Source: SYAN01 sp964406345 (lineage in GTDB: Bacteria; Actinomycetota; Actinomycetes; Nanopelagicales; Nanopelagicaceae). From it: a stretch of DNA of 30,775 nt. Each line of letters starts with the position of its first letter. Within the stretch, counting starts at the first letter, position 1. The notes below the pieces were generated by a model. That model made no database searches. It was not told where the DNA came from and worked only from the letters and a program-made list of their open reading frames with translations. Below are positions 7,965 to 16,068 of the stretch, in pieces. The stretch spans positions 1-30,775 of the forward strand of contig CAYORK010000014.1 in assembly GCA_964406345.1 (NCBI GenBank). The letters run 5' to 3'. A program made the translations under genes and the position numbers.

Positions 7965-8781
7965 GCTCCCTGGTCAAAAAGAGATAAGTGCCGACAGCGA
8001 AGAAGGCCAGCGACCAACCGAGCGCAAGCAAGATCGTCGGGAGGTCCGGAGCGTGTCCTCGAACCATCACCGCTGACCAGGAATCAAGGATTGGGAATAT
8101 CGGATTGATGACTTCCAAGAATCGAAGACGATCATCGAGGTCGGCGGAGGTGTAGAGGACTGGTGAGAGATAGAGGACGGTACGGGTGAAGTAAGGCAGG
8201 AGATTCTGCGCATCACGGAAGTAGACGTTGACCAGTGATGCCAGGATGGCACCACTGGTTGCGAAGAAGAGTGAAAGTACGATCAAGAGCGGCGCCCAGA
8301 GCATCTGCACTGTGAAAGGCAGCTCAAGGATGATGTGGATTGCGAGATAGACCAGAAGTGTCGGTAGGAATCGCATCAATGCGATCAATACTTCCGCAAT
8401 CGGAAGGACGAGGCGCGGAAATGCTGAATTGAGGATCAACCTATTGCCCGACGTGATCGACTTCGCTCCCGACGTGATGGAATTGGTGATCAGGTAGAAG
8501 AGGAAGAGCGTCCCGGTTAGATGCACATAGCGTTCTGGTCCACCCTTTGCACCGATGATGATCAAGAGCAAGTAGTAGACACCTGAGAGTGCCAATGGGG
8601 TCAGGATCAGCCAGAGTTGACCGAGAGCGGTTCCATATTGCCGTTGATGAAGGTCGGCTCGCGCATACTCCAACATGAAGTGTCGCCGCTCCCACAGTGA
8701 GGAGGCATAGTCGCGTAGCGAAGGAAGTCCACGCTGGAATGGTTCAAAGACCTCTTGGACCGGTCGCGTAGGAGTGCTCAC
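7942..8781 (-). CDS. ABC-2 type permease for polysaccharide/teichoic-acid export
   Basis: A 279-residue inner-membrane permease of the TagG/RfbA/Wzm family, with about six hydrophobic segments (for example LWLILTPLALSGVYYLLLII, LFLFYLITNSITSG and the C-terminal LALGWSLAFFAVGTYLFL). The N-terminal ARADLHQRQYGTALGQLW is typical of this family. The start is GTG with no strong ribosome site. It follows the glycosyltransferase by 19 nt and overlaps the ATPase gene by 23 nt, so it should form the transporter with that ATPase and export a glycan or glycolipid. The exported polymer cannot be identified. Confidence 0.92.
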   Translation of the reverse strand: MSTPTRPVQEVFEPFQRGLPSLRDYASSLWERRHFMLEYARADLHQRQYGTALGQLWLILTPLALSGVYYLLLIIIGAKGGPERYVHLTGTLFLFYLITNSITSGAKSITSGNRLILNSAFPRLVLPIAEVLIALMRFLPTLLVYLAIHIILELPFTVQMLWAPLLIVLSLFFATSGAILASLVNVYFRDAQNLLPYFTRTVLYLSPVLYTSADLDDRLRFLEVINPIFPILDSWSAVMVRGHAPDLPTILLALGWSLAFFAVGTYLFLTREREFAVRI

Positions 8782-8800
8782 TGGCGCAAGGTTACTGGCA

Positions 8801-9769
8801 TCACTTGGTGATCAGGCGCTTTGGTGAGGTGAGGAAGCCGATACCCCACGACATATGCATCGTTACCAACACGAGTGGGAGGAGAAGACGTTCGTTCAGA
8901 TCCTTACCTATTGCCAATGAACCGGCGAGGATCAGAAGAAGATAACCGAGGAGTGGTGTGATGAAGAGTGCACTGGTGGTAATAGCCAAGACGATGGCGA
9001 GAAGATTGATCGAAGTCGCAACGGGGGCTGCGAGGTAACGGAGATTGACCGTACCTAAATGTTGCCGTGAGACGGCGCGACGCCAGCGCCCATACTCGAA
9101 GTACTGCTTAGCGAGGAGTCGAAGATTCTTTCGAGGTCGATATGTGACATGAAGGCGCGGATCGAACCAGACCTTGCCGCCGTTGGCGCGAAGGCGATAG
9201 TTCAACTCCCAATCCTGTGCTCGAGTGAAGCGTTCATCGAAACCTCCGACCGCTTCCAACGCAGTCTTCTTGAATACACCGAGATAGACGGTGTCGCTCT
9301 CCCCTGCTTCGCCGCCGGTGTGAAATCTCGAACTTCCGACGCCGAGAACTGAACGCATCGCTCGTGCCACCGCACGTTGGAATCTAGTGATGCCCTCAGC
9401 CGCCATGATGCCTCCGACATTGACTGCACCCGTTGCAAGAAGGGTCTCTATCGCATTACGTACATAGTCTCGATCGATCTCGCTATGTCCATCTAACCTG
9501 ACGATGTAGTCGTAGCGAGACTTCTTGATGGCAAGGTTGAGAGCGTTGGCGGTTCGTCCCGAGGGACTCTCGACCAGAGTGATCCGCGAATCCTCATTCG
9601 CAAGTCGTCGAGCGATCTCCTCAGTGCCATCACGCGAAGGTCCTAGAGCGAGGATCACCTCAATCTCGCCCGGGTACTCCTGTTGGAGCACAGAGCGCAC
9701 GGCCGCGACGAGATGATCCGCCTCGTTCAAGACCGGGATCATCACTGAGACCGAAGGTGAGCGATTCAT
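8801..9769 (-). CDS. Family 2 glycosyltransferase with C-terminal membrane segments
   Basis: A GT-A fold glycosyltransferase of 322 residues, resembling ExoA-type succinoglycan enzymes. It opens with VSVMIPVLNEADHL, carries the acidic donor/metal site VRLDGHSEID (Asp93) and later FTRAQDWELNYRLRANGGKVW, the usual acceptor-site (ED/QD) region. Residues about 245-300 form two or three hydrophobic segments, so the enzyme is membrane-bound with a cytosolic catalytic domain. It heads the operon with the ABC permease, ATPase and SpoIID-like protein. This suggests it builds part of the exported envelope glycan. Confidence 0.92.
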   Translation of the reverse strand: MNRSPSVSVMIPVLNEADHLVAAVRSVLQQEYPGEIEVILALGPSRDGTEEIARRLANEDSRITLVESPSGRTANALNLAIKKSRYDYIVRLDGHSEIDRDYVRNAIETLLATGAVNVGGIMAAEGITRFQRAVARAMRSVLGVGSSRFHTGGEAGESDTVYLGVFKKTALEAVGGFDERFTRAQDWELNYRLRANGGKVWFDPRLHVTYRPRKNLRLLAKQYFEYGRWRRAVSRQHLGTVNLRYLAAPVATSINLLAIVLAITTSALFITPLLGYLLLILAGSLAIGKDLNERLLLPLVLVTMHMSWGIGFLTSPKRLITK

Positions 9770-9821
9770 AGCGTGCTCAACTTATCGAATCCATCACGGT
9801 GCCTGACGAAGGGCGAAGCAT

Positions 9822-9833
9822 TAACCTCTCCCG
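9822..9833 (+). promoter_or_regulatory. Leaderless -10 box of the small membrane protein gene
   Basis: TAACCT (9822-9827) ends 6 nt before the GTG at 9834. There is no Shine-Dalgarno sequence. It supports this GTG as the true start. Confidence 0.5.
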
Positions 9834-10193
9834 GTGAAGTCCCCAGAGTGGATCTACCGAGTCGCTGCCAATCTCGCACTCCTTGAAGGCTTGATCGTCG
9901 CTGCTCTCGCACTCTTTCTCATCGGAAACTCCTTCTTCAGTGAGGTCGAAGCTCGGAGTGCCTGGCTGGCAGAGATCGCCTTCGCCGCACTCGGTTCGGC
10001 GGGTTTGATCGTCGCCAGTAGCGGTCTTCGTCGACGCAGGAATTGGGGAAGGGCGCCAGTCGTGCTCGCCAATCTCATCGCAATTCCAGTGGCCTACTAC
10101 TTGGTGACGAGCGATCGAATCCTCGTAGGAGTCATCCTTGCCTTGATCGCGATTCCAGCACTCATCGCGACATGGTTCTCGATACCTGAATAA
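9834..10193 (+). CDS. Small four-helix integral membrane protein, unknown function
   Basis: A 119-residue hydrophobic protein with four predicted membrane segments (ANLALLEGLIVAALALFLIG, LAEIAFAALGSAGLIVASSG, VVLANLIAIPVAYYLV and LVGVILALIAIPALIATWF). A basic RRRRNWGR loop lies between the second and third, which would face the cytosol. I do not recognise a named family; short proteins of this layout are common in actinobacteria. The GTG start is supported by a -10 box 6 nt upstream. It stands alone, divergent from the glycosyltransferase operon and convergent with mmsA, with 40 bp between the two stops. Confidence 0.8.
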   Translation: MKSPEWIYRVAANLALLEGLIVAALALFLIGNSFFSEVEARSAWLAEIAFAALGSAGLIVASSGLRRRRNWGRAPVVLANLIAIPVAYYLVTSDRILVGVILALIAIPALIATWFSIPE

Positions 10194-10233
10194 GCAATCT
10201 GCCTTCGTTCTAAGTCAGGAAATGACCGAAGAC

Positions 10234-11727
10234 TTACTTGTTCTGCGGGAATCCGAGATTGATCCCACCGTGGCTCGGATCCAACCAACGCGAAGTGACG
10301 ACCTTCCCGCGAGTGAAGAAGTGAACCCCTTCGGTCCCATGTGCATGGGTATCTCCGAAGAGCGATGCTTTCCAACCGCCGAAAGAGTAATAGGCGGTCG
10401 GTACTGGGATCGGCACATTGATTCCGACCATTCCAACCTGAACTTCATTCTGGAATCGTCGTGCTGCTCCTCCATCATTGGTGAAGATCGCAGTTCCATT
10501 GCCATATTGGTGTGAGTTGATAAGGGCAAGCCCTTCCTCATAGCTTTTCACACGAACGATGCTCAAGACTGGACCGAATATCTCTTCCTTGTAGATCGAC
10601 ATGGAAGGCAAGACTTGATCGAAGAGTGTGGGGCCGAGCCAGAATCCCTCTGGTCCACCTTTGACGGTTGGATTACGACCATCGACGACGAGTCGTGCAC
10701 CTTCCTTCGCGCCAGCATCGATGTACGAAGCGACCTTGTCACGATGGACGCGTGTCACGAGAGGGCCCATGTCTGAGCCTTCTCGTCCATCACCAGTAGT
10801 GAGCGTCGACATACGTGCACTGATCTTCTCGATCAAGGAGTCCGCCACTGGCTCGACTGCGACGACGACTGAGATTGCCATGCACCGTTCTCCTGCAGAG
10901 CCGAAACCGGCATTGACTGCTGCATCGGCGGCGAGTTCAAGGTCAGCGTCAGGAAGGACGAGCATGTGATTCTTCGCGCCACCAAGCGCTTGAACGCGCT
11001 TACCGTTCTTGGTGCCGTTCTCATAGATGTACTTGGCGATCGGAGTGGATCCTACGAAGGAGAGTGACTTCACATCGGGGTGGTCGATCAAGCGATCGAC
11101 AGCGACCTTGTCGCCGTGGACCACGTTGAATACGCCCTTAGGAAGACCCGCCTCTTGCCAGAGCGAAGCGACGAAGTTAGTCGCCGAAGGATCCTTCTCA
11201 CTCGGCTTGATGACGACTGCATTGCCGCTTGCGATAGCAACCGGGAAGAACCACATCGGCACCATCGCCGGGAAGTTGAAGGGCGAAATGATCCCGACCA
11301 CTCCAAGTGGCTGACGGATCGAATAGGAATCAATCCCTGAGGAGACTCCCTCGCTATAACCACCTTTGAGTAAGTGCGGGATGCCGCAAGCGAACTCAAC
11401 GACTTCGAGACCACGAGTCACTTCACCGAGTGCGTCTGAAAGGACTTTGCCATGTTCTGCGGTGATGATTGCGGCGAGCTCTTCCTTTCGGGCATTGAGA
11501 AGCTCACGGAATGCGAAGAGAGTCTGGACCCGCTTTGCAAGGGACGTGTTGCGCCACTCTGCGAATCCCTTTTGCGCAGCAGCGACTGCGGCATCAACGA
11601 CCTCAACCGTTGCAAAATCTACGAAACCACTGACCTCACCCGTCGCTGGATCGTAGATCTCTCCCTTACGCGCAGCCTTATCCGGGGATGTGAATGCACC
11701 ATCGATGTAGTGGGTGACTTGCTTCAT
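10234..11727 (-). CDS. mmsA: CoA-acylating methylmalonate-semialdehyde dehydrogenase
   Basis: NAD-dependent enzyme converting malonate or methylmalonate semialdehyde to acetyl- or propionyl-CoA in valine, beta-alanine or inositol breakdown. The 497 residues match the MMSDH subclass of aldehyde dehydrogenases: PFNFPAMVPMWF with oxyanion-hole Asn151, IKPSEKDP, and catalytic Cys282 in GSAGERCMAIS. The usual ALDH general-base Glu is absent, and the corresponding stretch reads QALGGAKNHMLVLP, typical of CoA-acylating members. Its ATG overlaps the aminotransferase stop in ATGA, so the two form a coupled operon. This favours beta-alanine or a related omega-amino acid as the substrate source. Confidence 0.95.
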   Translation of the reverse strand: MKQVTHYIDGAFTSPDKAARKGEIYDPATGEVSGFVDFATVEVVDAAVAAAQKGFAEWRNTSLAKRVQTLFAFRELLNARKEELAAIITAEHGKVLSDALGEVTRGLEVVEFACGIPHLLKGGYSEGVSSGIDSYSIRQPLGVVGIISPFNFPAMVPMWFFPVAIASGNAVVIKPSEKDPSATNFVASLWQEAGLPKGVFNVVHGDKVAVDRLIDHPDVKSLSFVGSTPIAKYIYENGTKNGKRVQALGGAKNHMLVLPDADLELAADAAVNAGFGSAGERCMAISVVVAVEPVADSLIEKISARMSTLTTGDGREGSDMGPLVTRVHRDKVASYIDAGAKEGARLVVDGRNPTVKGGPEGFWLGPTLFDQVLPSMSIYKEEIFGPVLSIVRVKSYEEGLALINSHQYGNGTAIFTNDGGAARRFQNEVQVGMVGINVPIPVPTAYYSFGGWKASLFGDTHAHGTEGVHFFTRGKVVTSRWLDPSHGGINLGFPQNK

Positions 11728-13124
11728 GACTTCCCCTCATAGAACTTATCGATCGCAGTGAACGCCTTATCCATGATCGCAACACCTTCAGCTACCTCTT
11801 CCGCCGTGACGTTACATGGTGGGACGACGTGGACACGATTGAAGTTACTGAATGGCATCAGACCGTTCTTCTTGCACTCAGCGACATAGAGTGTCATCGC
11901 CTCACTCGTGCCGCCATACGGCGCAAGTGGCTCTCGCGTAGCACGATCCTTGACCAGATCAAGCGCCCAAAAGACTCCGACGCCTCGCACCTCACCGATG
12001 ACAGGATGCTTCTCAGCAAGTGATCGAAGGGCTGGTCCGATCACTTTCTCGCCCATCTCGCGTGCGTTCTCGACTACCTTCTCTTCACGCATGACATCGA
12101 TCGTCGCAACCGCCGAGGCGCAGGCCAGCGGGTGTCCGGAATAGGTAAGACCGCCCGGGAAGACGCGATCATCGAAGGTCTTTGCGATCGCATCGGAAAT
12201 CACAACGCCACCGAGTGGCACGTAACCTGAGTTCACTCCTTTGGCGAAGGCGATGAGATCGGGTTCGACCGAAGAGAGTTGATAGCCGAACCAATTACCT
12301 GTCCTGCCGAATCCACTCATCACCTCATCCGCGATCCACAAGATGCCGTACTTATCGCAGAGTGCTCGCACTCCTTCTAGATATCCCTTAGGTGGGATCA
12401 AAACTCCAGCAGTGCCAACGACTGATTCGATCAAGATCGCAGCGACAGTCTTTGCGCCTTCGAAAGTGATCACATCCTCTAGATGCTTGAGTGCGCGCTC
12501 ACACTCTTCAGCTTCACTCGTCGCCCAGAATGCAGAGCGATAGAGATAGGGACCGAAGAAGTGAACATGACCATATGCGAACTCATTGGGCCAACGACGT
12601 GGATCTCCAGTTGCCGTGATAGCGGTGGTGGTATTGCCGTGATAGGAACGATAGAAGCTCAAGACCTTGTGACGACCAGTGTGGATCCTTGCCATCTTGA
12701 TCGCATTCTCGACTGCATCAGCGCCACCATTTGTGAAGAAGACCTTGTTATGCGCTTTGCCTGCCACAGAAGTGATCCGCTTTGCCGCCTCGCCGCGAGC
12801 TTCGTTTGCGACCTGTGGCGCGACCGTGGTCAATGTCGCGGCTTGATCTTGGATCGCTTTGATCACTTTCGGATGTTGGAAACCGATATTGGTGAAGACC
12901 AACTGACAAGAGAAGTCCAAGTACTTCTTGCCATCGAAATCCCAGAAGTAGGAACCTGCACCGCCGGCTACTGGAAGTGGTGCAATCTGTCCTTGCGCTG
13001 ACCACGAGTGAAAGACATGGGCGCGATCGAGATCGAAGACTTCCTTGCCACGCCCTGGATCGGCTGGAATCGGGTTGGGAAGTTGGGCCTTGGATGGGTT
13101 CGAGGATTGATCTTCGCTTTTCAT
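11724..13124 (-). CDS. Class III PLP aminotransferase (beta-alanine/taurine--pyruvate type)
   Basis: Fold-type I omega-aminotransferase of 466 residues. PLP sites are clear: TNGGADAVENAIKMAR (phosphate-binding region), SYHGNTT, Asp266 in WIADEVMSGFGRTG and the Schiff-base Lys295 in AFAKGVNSGYVPLGG. The N-terminal FHSWSAQGQIAPLPVAGG resembles taurine--pyruvate and beta-alanine--pyruvate aminotransferases. Its coupling to the semialdehyde dehydrogenase points to amino donors that give malonate semialdehyde or methylmalonate semialdehyde; the exact donor is inferred, not shown. TAGATT lies 6 nt before the ATG, suggesting a leaderless transcript. Confidence 0.92.
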   Translation of the reverse strand: MKSEDQSSNPSKAQLPNPIPADPGRGKEVFDLDRAHVFHSWSAQGQIAPLPVAGGAGSYFWDFDGKKYLDFSCQLVFTNIGFQHPKVIKAIQDQAATLTTVAPQVANEARGEAAKRITSVAGKAHNKVFFTNGGADAVENAIKMARIHTGRHKVLSFYRSYHGNTTTAITATGDPRRWPNEFAYGHVHFFGPYLYRSAFWATSEAEECERALKHLEDVITFEGAKTVAAILIESVVGTAGVLIPPKGYLEGVRALCDKYGILWIADEVMSGFGRTGNWFGYQLSSVEPDLIAFAKGVNSGYVPLGGVVISDAIAKTFDDRVFPGGLTYSGHPLACASAVATIDVMREEKVVENAREMGEKVIGPALRSLAEKHPVIGEVRGVGVFWALDLVKDRATREPLAPYGGTSEAMTLYVAECKKNGLMPFSNFNRVHVVPPCNVTAEEVAEGVAIMDKAFTAIDKFYEGKS

Positions 13125-13136
13125 GCTCCCAATCTA
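13125..13136 (-). promoter_or_regulatory. Leaderless -10 box of the aminotransferase-mmsA operon
   Basis: Minus-strand TAGATT (13131-13136) ends 6 nt before the ATG at 13124. The intervening GGGAGC is too close to act as a normal ribosome site. Confidence 0.45.
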
Positions 13137-13181
13137 GTAGGAGTAGGCGGGAGGGAATAGGTAGGTGAGCCCACTTGGTAC

Positions 13182-13676
13182 TCAGCCAGTGGCCGACTCA
13201 CTCCATTTCCGAAAGGAGAGAGCGAAGGCCAGAAGAGCGACGATGATCAGGAGTTGCGAGATGAGAACCCGCTCATCCCGATCAAAAGGAAGCCGCGAGG
13301 TTGCTACCGTGAATCGAACCTTGGGGATCTCCGCGCTTTGTAACTCCAACCTCCAGGCATCTTTGGTTGGGTTGGCATCTCCTTTGGTCTCGACCACGAC
13401 TCGCTCGCGGGAACGATCGATAGCTACTACTCGATGTGCGACGAAGATCTCCTCGTAATTCGGATGAGGTAGGACGACGACATCACCTTCGCGAACTGAC
13501 TCACGACCGATCGGAACTGTCAGAGCAGTATCTCCGGTGCGCAATGCAGGTGCCATGCTTTCCGATGTGATGGAGATGATCCCAATTTGGAAATGGAAGG
13601 CAAGAATCGCAACGGCAAATGCAGAGATTGCACTGAGTGCAAGCGCAATATCTCGAATCCTCTGCATCACTCTCAT
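13182..13676 (-). CDS. SipW-like signal peptidase I (Ser-His type)
   Basis: Membrane-bound type I signal peptidase of the SipW/archaeal/ER subgroup, 164 residues. A membrane segment (about 10-30) is followed by the nucleophile Ser40 in ITSESMAP. VAHRVVAID then supplies His81 in place of the Lys of ordinary LepB enzymes, and GDANPTKDAW is the conserved acidic box. A second membrane segment lies at about 137-155. Its ATG overlaps the upstream secreted-protein stop (ATGA), and a TasA/camelysin-like gene precedes that. In Bacillus SipW processes TasA, so this peptidase probably processes the two neighbouring proteins. Confidence 0.9.
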   Translation of the reverse strand: MRVMQRIRDIALALSAISAFAVAILAFHFQIGIISITSESMAPALRTGDTALTVPIGRESVREGDVVVLPHPNYEEIFVAHRVVAIDRSRERVVVETKGDANPTKDAWRLELQSAEIPKVRFTVATSRLPFDRDERVLISQLLIIVALLAFALSFRKWSESATG

Positions 13677-14284
13677 GAGTTTCTTATCCCCGCAGGCGGG
13701 ACTTGTGCTCGAGTGATCTCGGTGGTGAGACTTGTTGGGGGGTCATTCTGCCCACTTGATGCGGTACGCGCTCGAATCTCAATGAAGTCGCCCATCCCAA
13801 GGTTGAGATTGGTCAATGTGATCAGCCCTTGCGATGCTCGCCCTATCTCGGTGATGAGAGCCGTTCCTTGTTGCGGAGGCTGGCAAGCGCTCGTAGTCGG
13901 ATGCCAACTCCCATTACATCTCTCGAAGAAGATCTCCTGATTGTTGCCCTTTCCTATCGCCTGCGAAATCAGTAAACGGATTCCACGAATCTGGGTCGTA
14001 CCAGCATTCAGCAATCGAACATAGTCATAGACCGTTCCTTGTCGCGACGTCCATTGGAGAACATATGGAGCGCGAGTGAGGACCTGGTTCCGACTATTGG
14101 CAACGACAGCCCAGGTTGCCGCGCCGATCACATGAGCACCAGTGGTTCGACTCAAAAGGTGCGCGTCAGCACTGGTTTCGATCAACCCGACCGGTGCGAG
14201 GATTGCTGAGAACAGGAGGAGTAGCGTGAAGAGAAGTGATCTTGTAACGCACCTTCGTGGCTGCATTGCCTCACTTTGATGCAC
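13673..14284 (-). CDS. Secreted protein, second TasA-like substrate of the SipW-like operon
   Basis: A 203-residue exported protein with an Arg-rich N-terminus and a hydrophobic signal segment (LLFTLLLLFSAILAPVGLI). The rest looks beta-rich. Cys123, Trp127 and Cys134 (ERCNGSWHPTTSACQ) have the same spacing, and nearly the same position, as in the neighbouring TasA-like protein. Both also have an Asn/Pro-Pro stretch before the C-terminus, so I infer the two are related. The start is GTG at 14284, with a strong AAGGAGGA about 6 nt upstream; an ATG seven codons in is less likely. It lies between the TasA-like gene (54-nt spacer) and the signal peptidase (4-nt overlap). The precise family is unknown. 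Confidence 0.78.
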   Translation of the reverse strand: MHQSEAMQPRRCVTRSLLFTLLLLFSAILAPVGLIETSADAHLLSRTTGAHVIGAATWAVVANSRNQVLTRAPYVLQWTSRQGTVYDYVRLLNAGTTQIRGIRLLISQAIGKGNNQEIFFERCNGSWHPTTSACQPPQQGTALITEIGRASQGLITLTNLNLGMGDFIEIRARTASSGQNDPPTSLTTEITRAQVPPAGIRNS

Positions 14285-14338
14285 GTCACTCCTCCTTATC
14301 TCATTCAGATGCTGGCGATCGATTGTCGCGGACTTTGG

Positions 14339-14989
14339 CTAACTGTTGCTTGTTCGCGCTAAACGTTGCGCCAGATCGAAGGTGTAATTGATGTTGACCG
14401 ATCCACTTTGAACCGTGTTGCTTGGTGGGTTCCCGTTGACAGTGGTCTCGTCCTGATTCGGTAACTCGATCTGAACTTGGAGGTAACGCACATCGCTCGA
14501 AGGCATGAGGCCATCAGTAAAAGGTTTTGCTGATGTCAACGAACCGATGACGGTGGATGCCACTTGAGTCGAGGGAGCTGTAGAGCAGGTTCCCAATGTC
14601 GTATTCCACGCGCTATCACACTCATTGACAGTGACGCGAAGTGCCCTAGTGGTAACTCCGCCAGTGCCGTCAGTGATCAATGACGCAGTTCCGCTCTGCG
14701 AAGTGCGCACCGAAAGACCGATCCCATCCAAGGTACCCGAGTTGGTAAGCGTGACGTATCGATTGACGACATCACCTGGTGCGAGGTTGTTGATGGCGAT
14801 TCCAAAACCACTTCCAGCGTCGGCAAGATCCAATCTCATATTTCCAGCAGCTACCGTTTGAGCCCCAACATTCGACACCGTCGCGTTGAGGGAGGAGAGG
14901 ACTCCCTGCCCGACCACTGCACCGAGGGAGAGGACGATCGCGATTCCTGCGAGCGATCGCCAGCCAAGGCCTTGAATTGTCCGTTTCAT
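14339..14989 (-). CDS. TasA/camelysin-like SipW-dependent secreted protein
   Basis: A 216-residue secreted protein. The signal region (SLAGIAIVLSLGAVVGQGV) is followed by a TVAAGNMRLDL stretch like that after SipW cleavage sites in the TasA/CalY family. Next comes a beta-rich domain with APGDVVNRYVTLTNSG, which also matches the family's pattern. Cys124, Trp128 and Cys135 form a C-x3-W-x6-C motif, probably a disulfide loop. The ATG at 14989 has AAGGAAGAG just upstream; the frame stays open to 15139, but that part lacks a signal-like or ribosome-binding context. In Bacillus TasA forms extracellular fibres. A fibre or surface-coat role here is inference. Confidence 0.82.
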   Translation of the reverse strand: MKRTIQGLGWRSLAGIAIVLSLGAVVGQGVLSSLNATVSNVGAQTVAAGNMRLDLADAGSGFGIAINNLAPGDVVNRYVTLTNSGTLDGIGLSVRTSQSGTASLITDGTGGVTTRALRVTVNECDSAWNTTLGTCSTAPSTQVASTVIGSLTSAKPFTDGLMPSSDVRYLQVQIELPNQDETTVNGNPPSNTVQSGSVNINYTFDLAQRLARTSNS

Positions 14990-15192
14990 TTTCTCTTCCT
15001 TCGTCCTAGGAGCCTCCTCGATTCGGAGCGCTCGGAGCGGAAGAGTGCGGTGACGAGTGGTATTCACTCTCTCAGCAAGATCACCATGAGCACATTTACA
15101 TAAGAAGAGATTGCGCCACGTCAGACATGAGCAGCACACGCGCAGGTCAAGGAAAGGATGCGAAGAAATACGGTAAAGAAGATGTCACGAAG

Positions 15193-15978
15193 TCACCAAG
15201 GAACGACTTCGGTATCCTCCCAAAGAAGCCCGGTTTGATCCGTCCCTGGAGTGAAGGCACGTGTTGCAAGCCAGATCGCGCACGCGGCACCTTCTGCTGC
15301 ACTTCGGGGCGCATCGGGGCCACCCATGTCGGTCTGTGAGTGATTGGGGCAGACCGCATCGATCAAGAATCCGCGTGTTCCATGTCCGGTTTCATGGGCA
15401 AGATTGCGCACCATCGCGTTGACTCCGGCTTTTGAGATTCGATACGGCGCAAGGCCACCTGCATTGCCAGGACCGGACATCCTTCCCAAGCATGCTGAGT
15501 AGATGATGATCCGACCATCTCGCGCCTCGCTCATCACGGTGCCGAAGAGATTGACCAATGCGAAGACCGAATCGAGATTGATGCTCATCACTCTTCGCCA
15601 CTCATCGACATCGGTGCGCAAAGTCTTCGACATCTTGGCACTCATCACACCATGTGCGATCACCAAGACCTTGGGGGGCCCCCAGAGCGACTGATACTTC
15701 TCAAGGAGGCCAGCTGCAGAACTCTGGACTTGGTGCAATTCGTCAGGACTCTTAGCTTCGAAGTCGATCGCGTGAGTGAAGACAAAGTCATCATTCGGCG
15801 CTAGTGAATTCAATAGATCGCGGGCCGAGGCGAGGCGCCCTTCATCTTTCGCTACCAGGAGGATTCGATACCCCGCCGCAAGAAGTCCCTTTGCGGTTTC
15901 AAAACCAAGACCACGGGAGCCACCGGTCACGATCGCCCACGGCTGCGATTGATGACTTTCAGTAGTGACAGAGGCCAT
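15193..15978 (-). CDS. Short-chain dehydrogenase/reductase
   Basis: Classical SDR of 261 residues with a Rossmann fold: cofactor motif TGGSRGLG (18-25), Asn134 in SINLDSV, and the catalytic Ser161 (IYSACLG), Tyr179 and Lys183 (YRISK). VAKDEGRL after the second strand has a Lys, and RL further on, so NADP(H) is plausible but not certain. The substrate is unknown. It is transcribed alone on the minus strand, divergent from kgd. CATACT lies 7 nt before the ATG and may be a weak leaderless -10 box. About 200 bp with no gene separate it from the TasA-like gene; that spacer should hold the promoter of the secretion operon, but I see no clear consensus there. Confidence 0.9.
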   Translation of the reverse strand: MASVTTESHQSQPWAIVTGGSRGLGFETAKGLLAAGYRILLVAKDEGRLASARDLLNSLAPNDDFVFTHAIDFEAKSPDELHQVQSSAAGLLEKYQSLWGPPKVLVIAHGVMSAKMSKTLRTDVDEWRRVMSINLDSVFALVNLFGTVMSEARDGRIIIYSACLGRMSGPGNAGGLAPYRISKAGVNAMVRNLAHETGHGTRGFLIDAVCPNHSQTDMGGPDAPRSAAEGAACAIWLATRAFTPGTDQTGLLWEDTEVVPW

Positions 15979-16054
15979 AGTGGGAAGTATGCCGAGCCAC
16001 CTCTGCGTGCGCCCGTTGAGCGCACTTGGGGTCGTAGCCCCTAATGCTCCCCGA

Positions 16055-16068
16055 TAGGATTACCGTCT
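16055..16068 (+). promoter_or_regulatory. Probable leaderless -10 box of kgd
   Basis: TAGGAT (16055-16060) ends 8 nt before the GTG at 16069. No Shine-Dalgarno sequence is seen. Confidence 0.42.

Noticed and set aside
10211..10236. Inverted repeat TAAGTC/GACTTA between the convergent membrane protein gene and mmsA as a terminator
   Set aside because: Only 6 AT-containing pairs with a 14-nt loop and no T run, and it extends into the mmsA coding end.
15023..15040. Local repeat CGGAGCG-CTCGGAGCGG as an operator
   Set aside because: Too short, GC-rich and without a known site; likely chance.
14990..15192. A further gene or clear promoter in the 203-bp spacer before the TasA-like gene
   Set aside because: Short open frames there have no ribosome site or recognisable protein; several -10-like strings exist but none has a convincing -35 or spacing.
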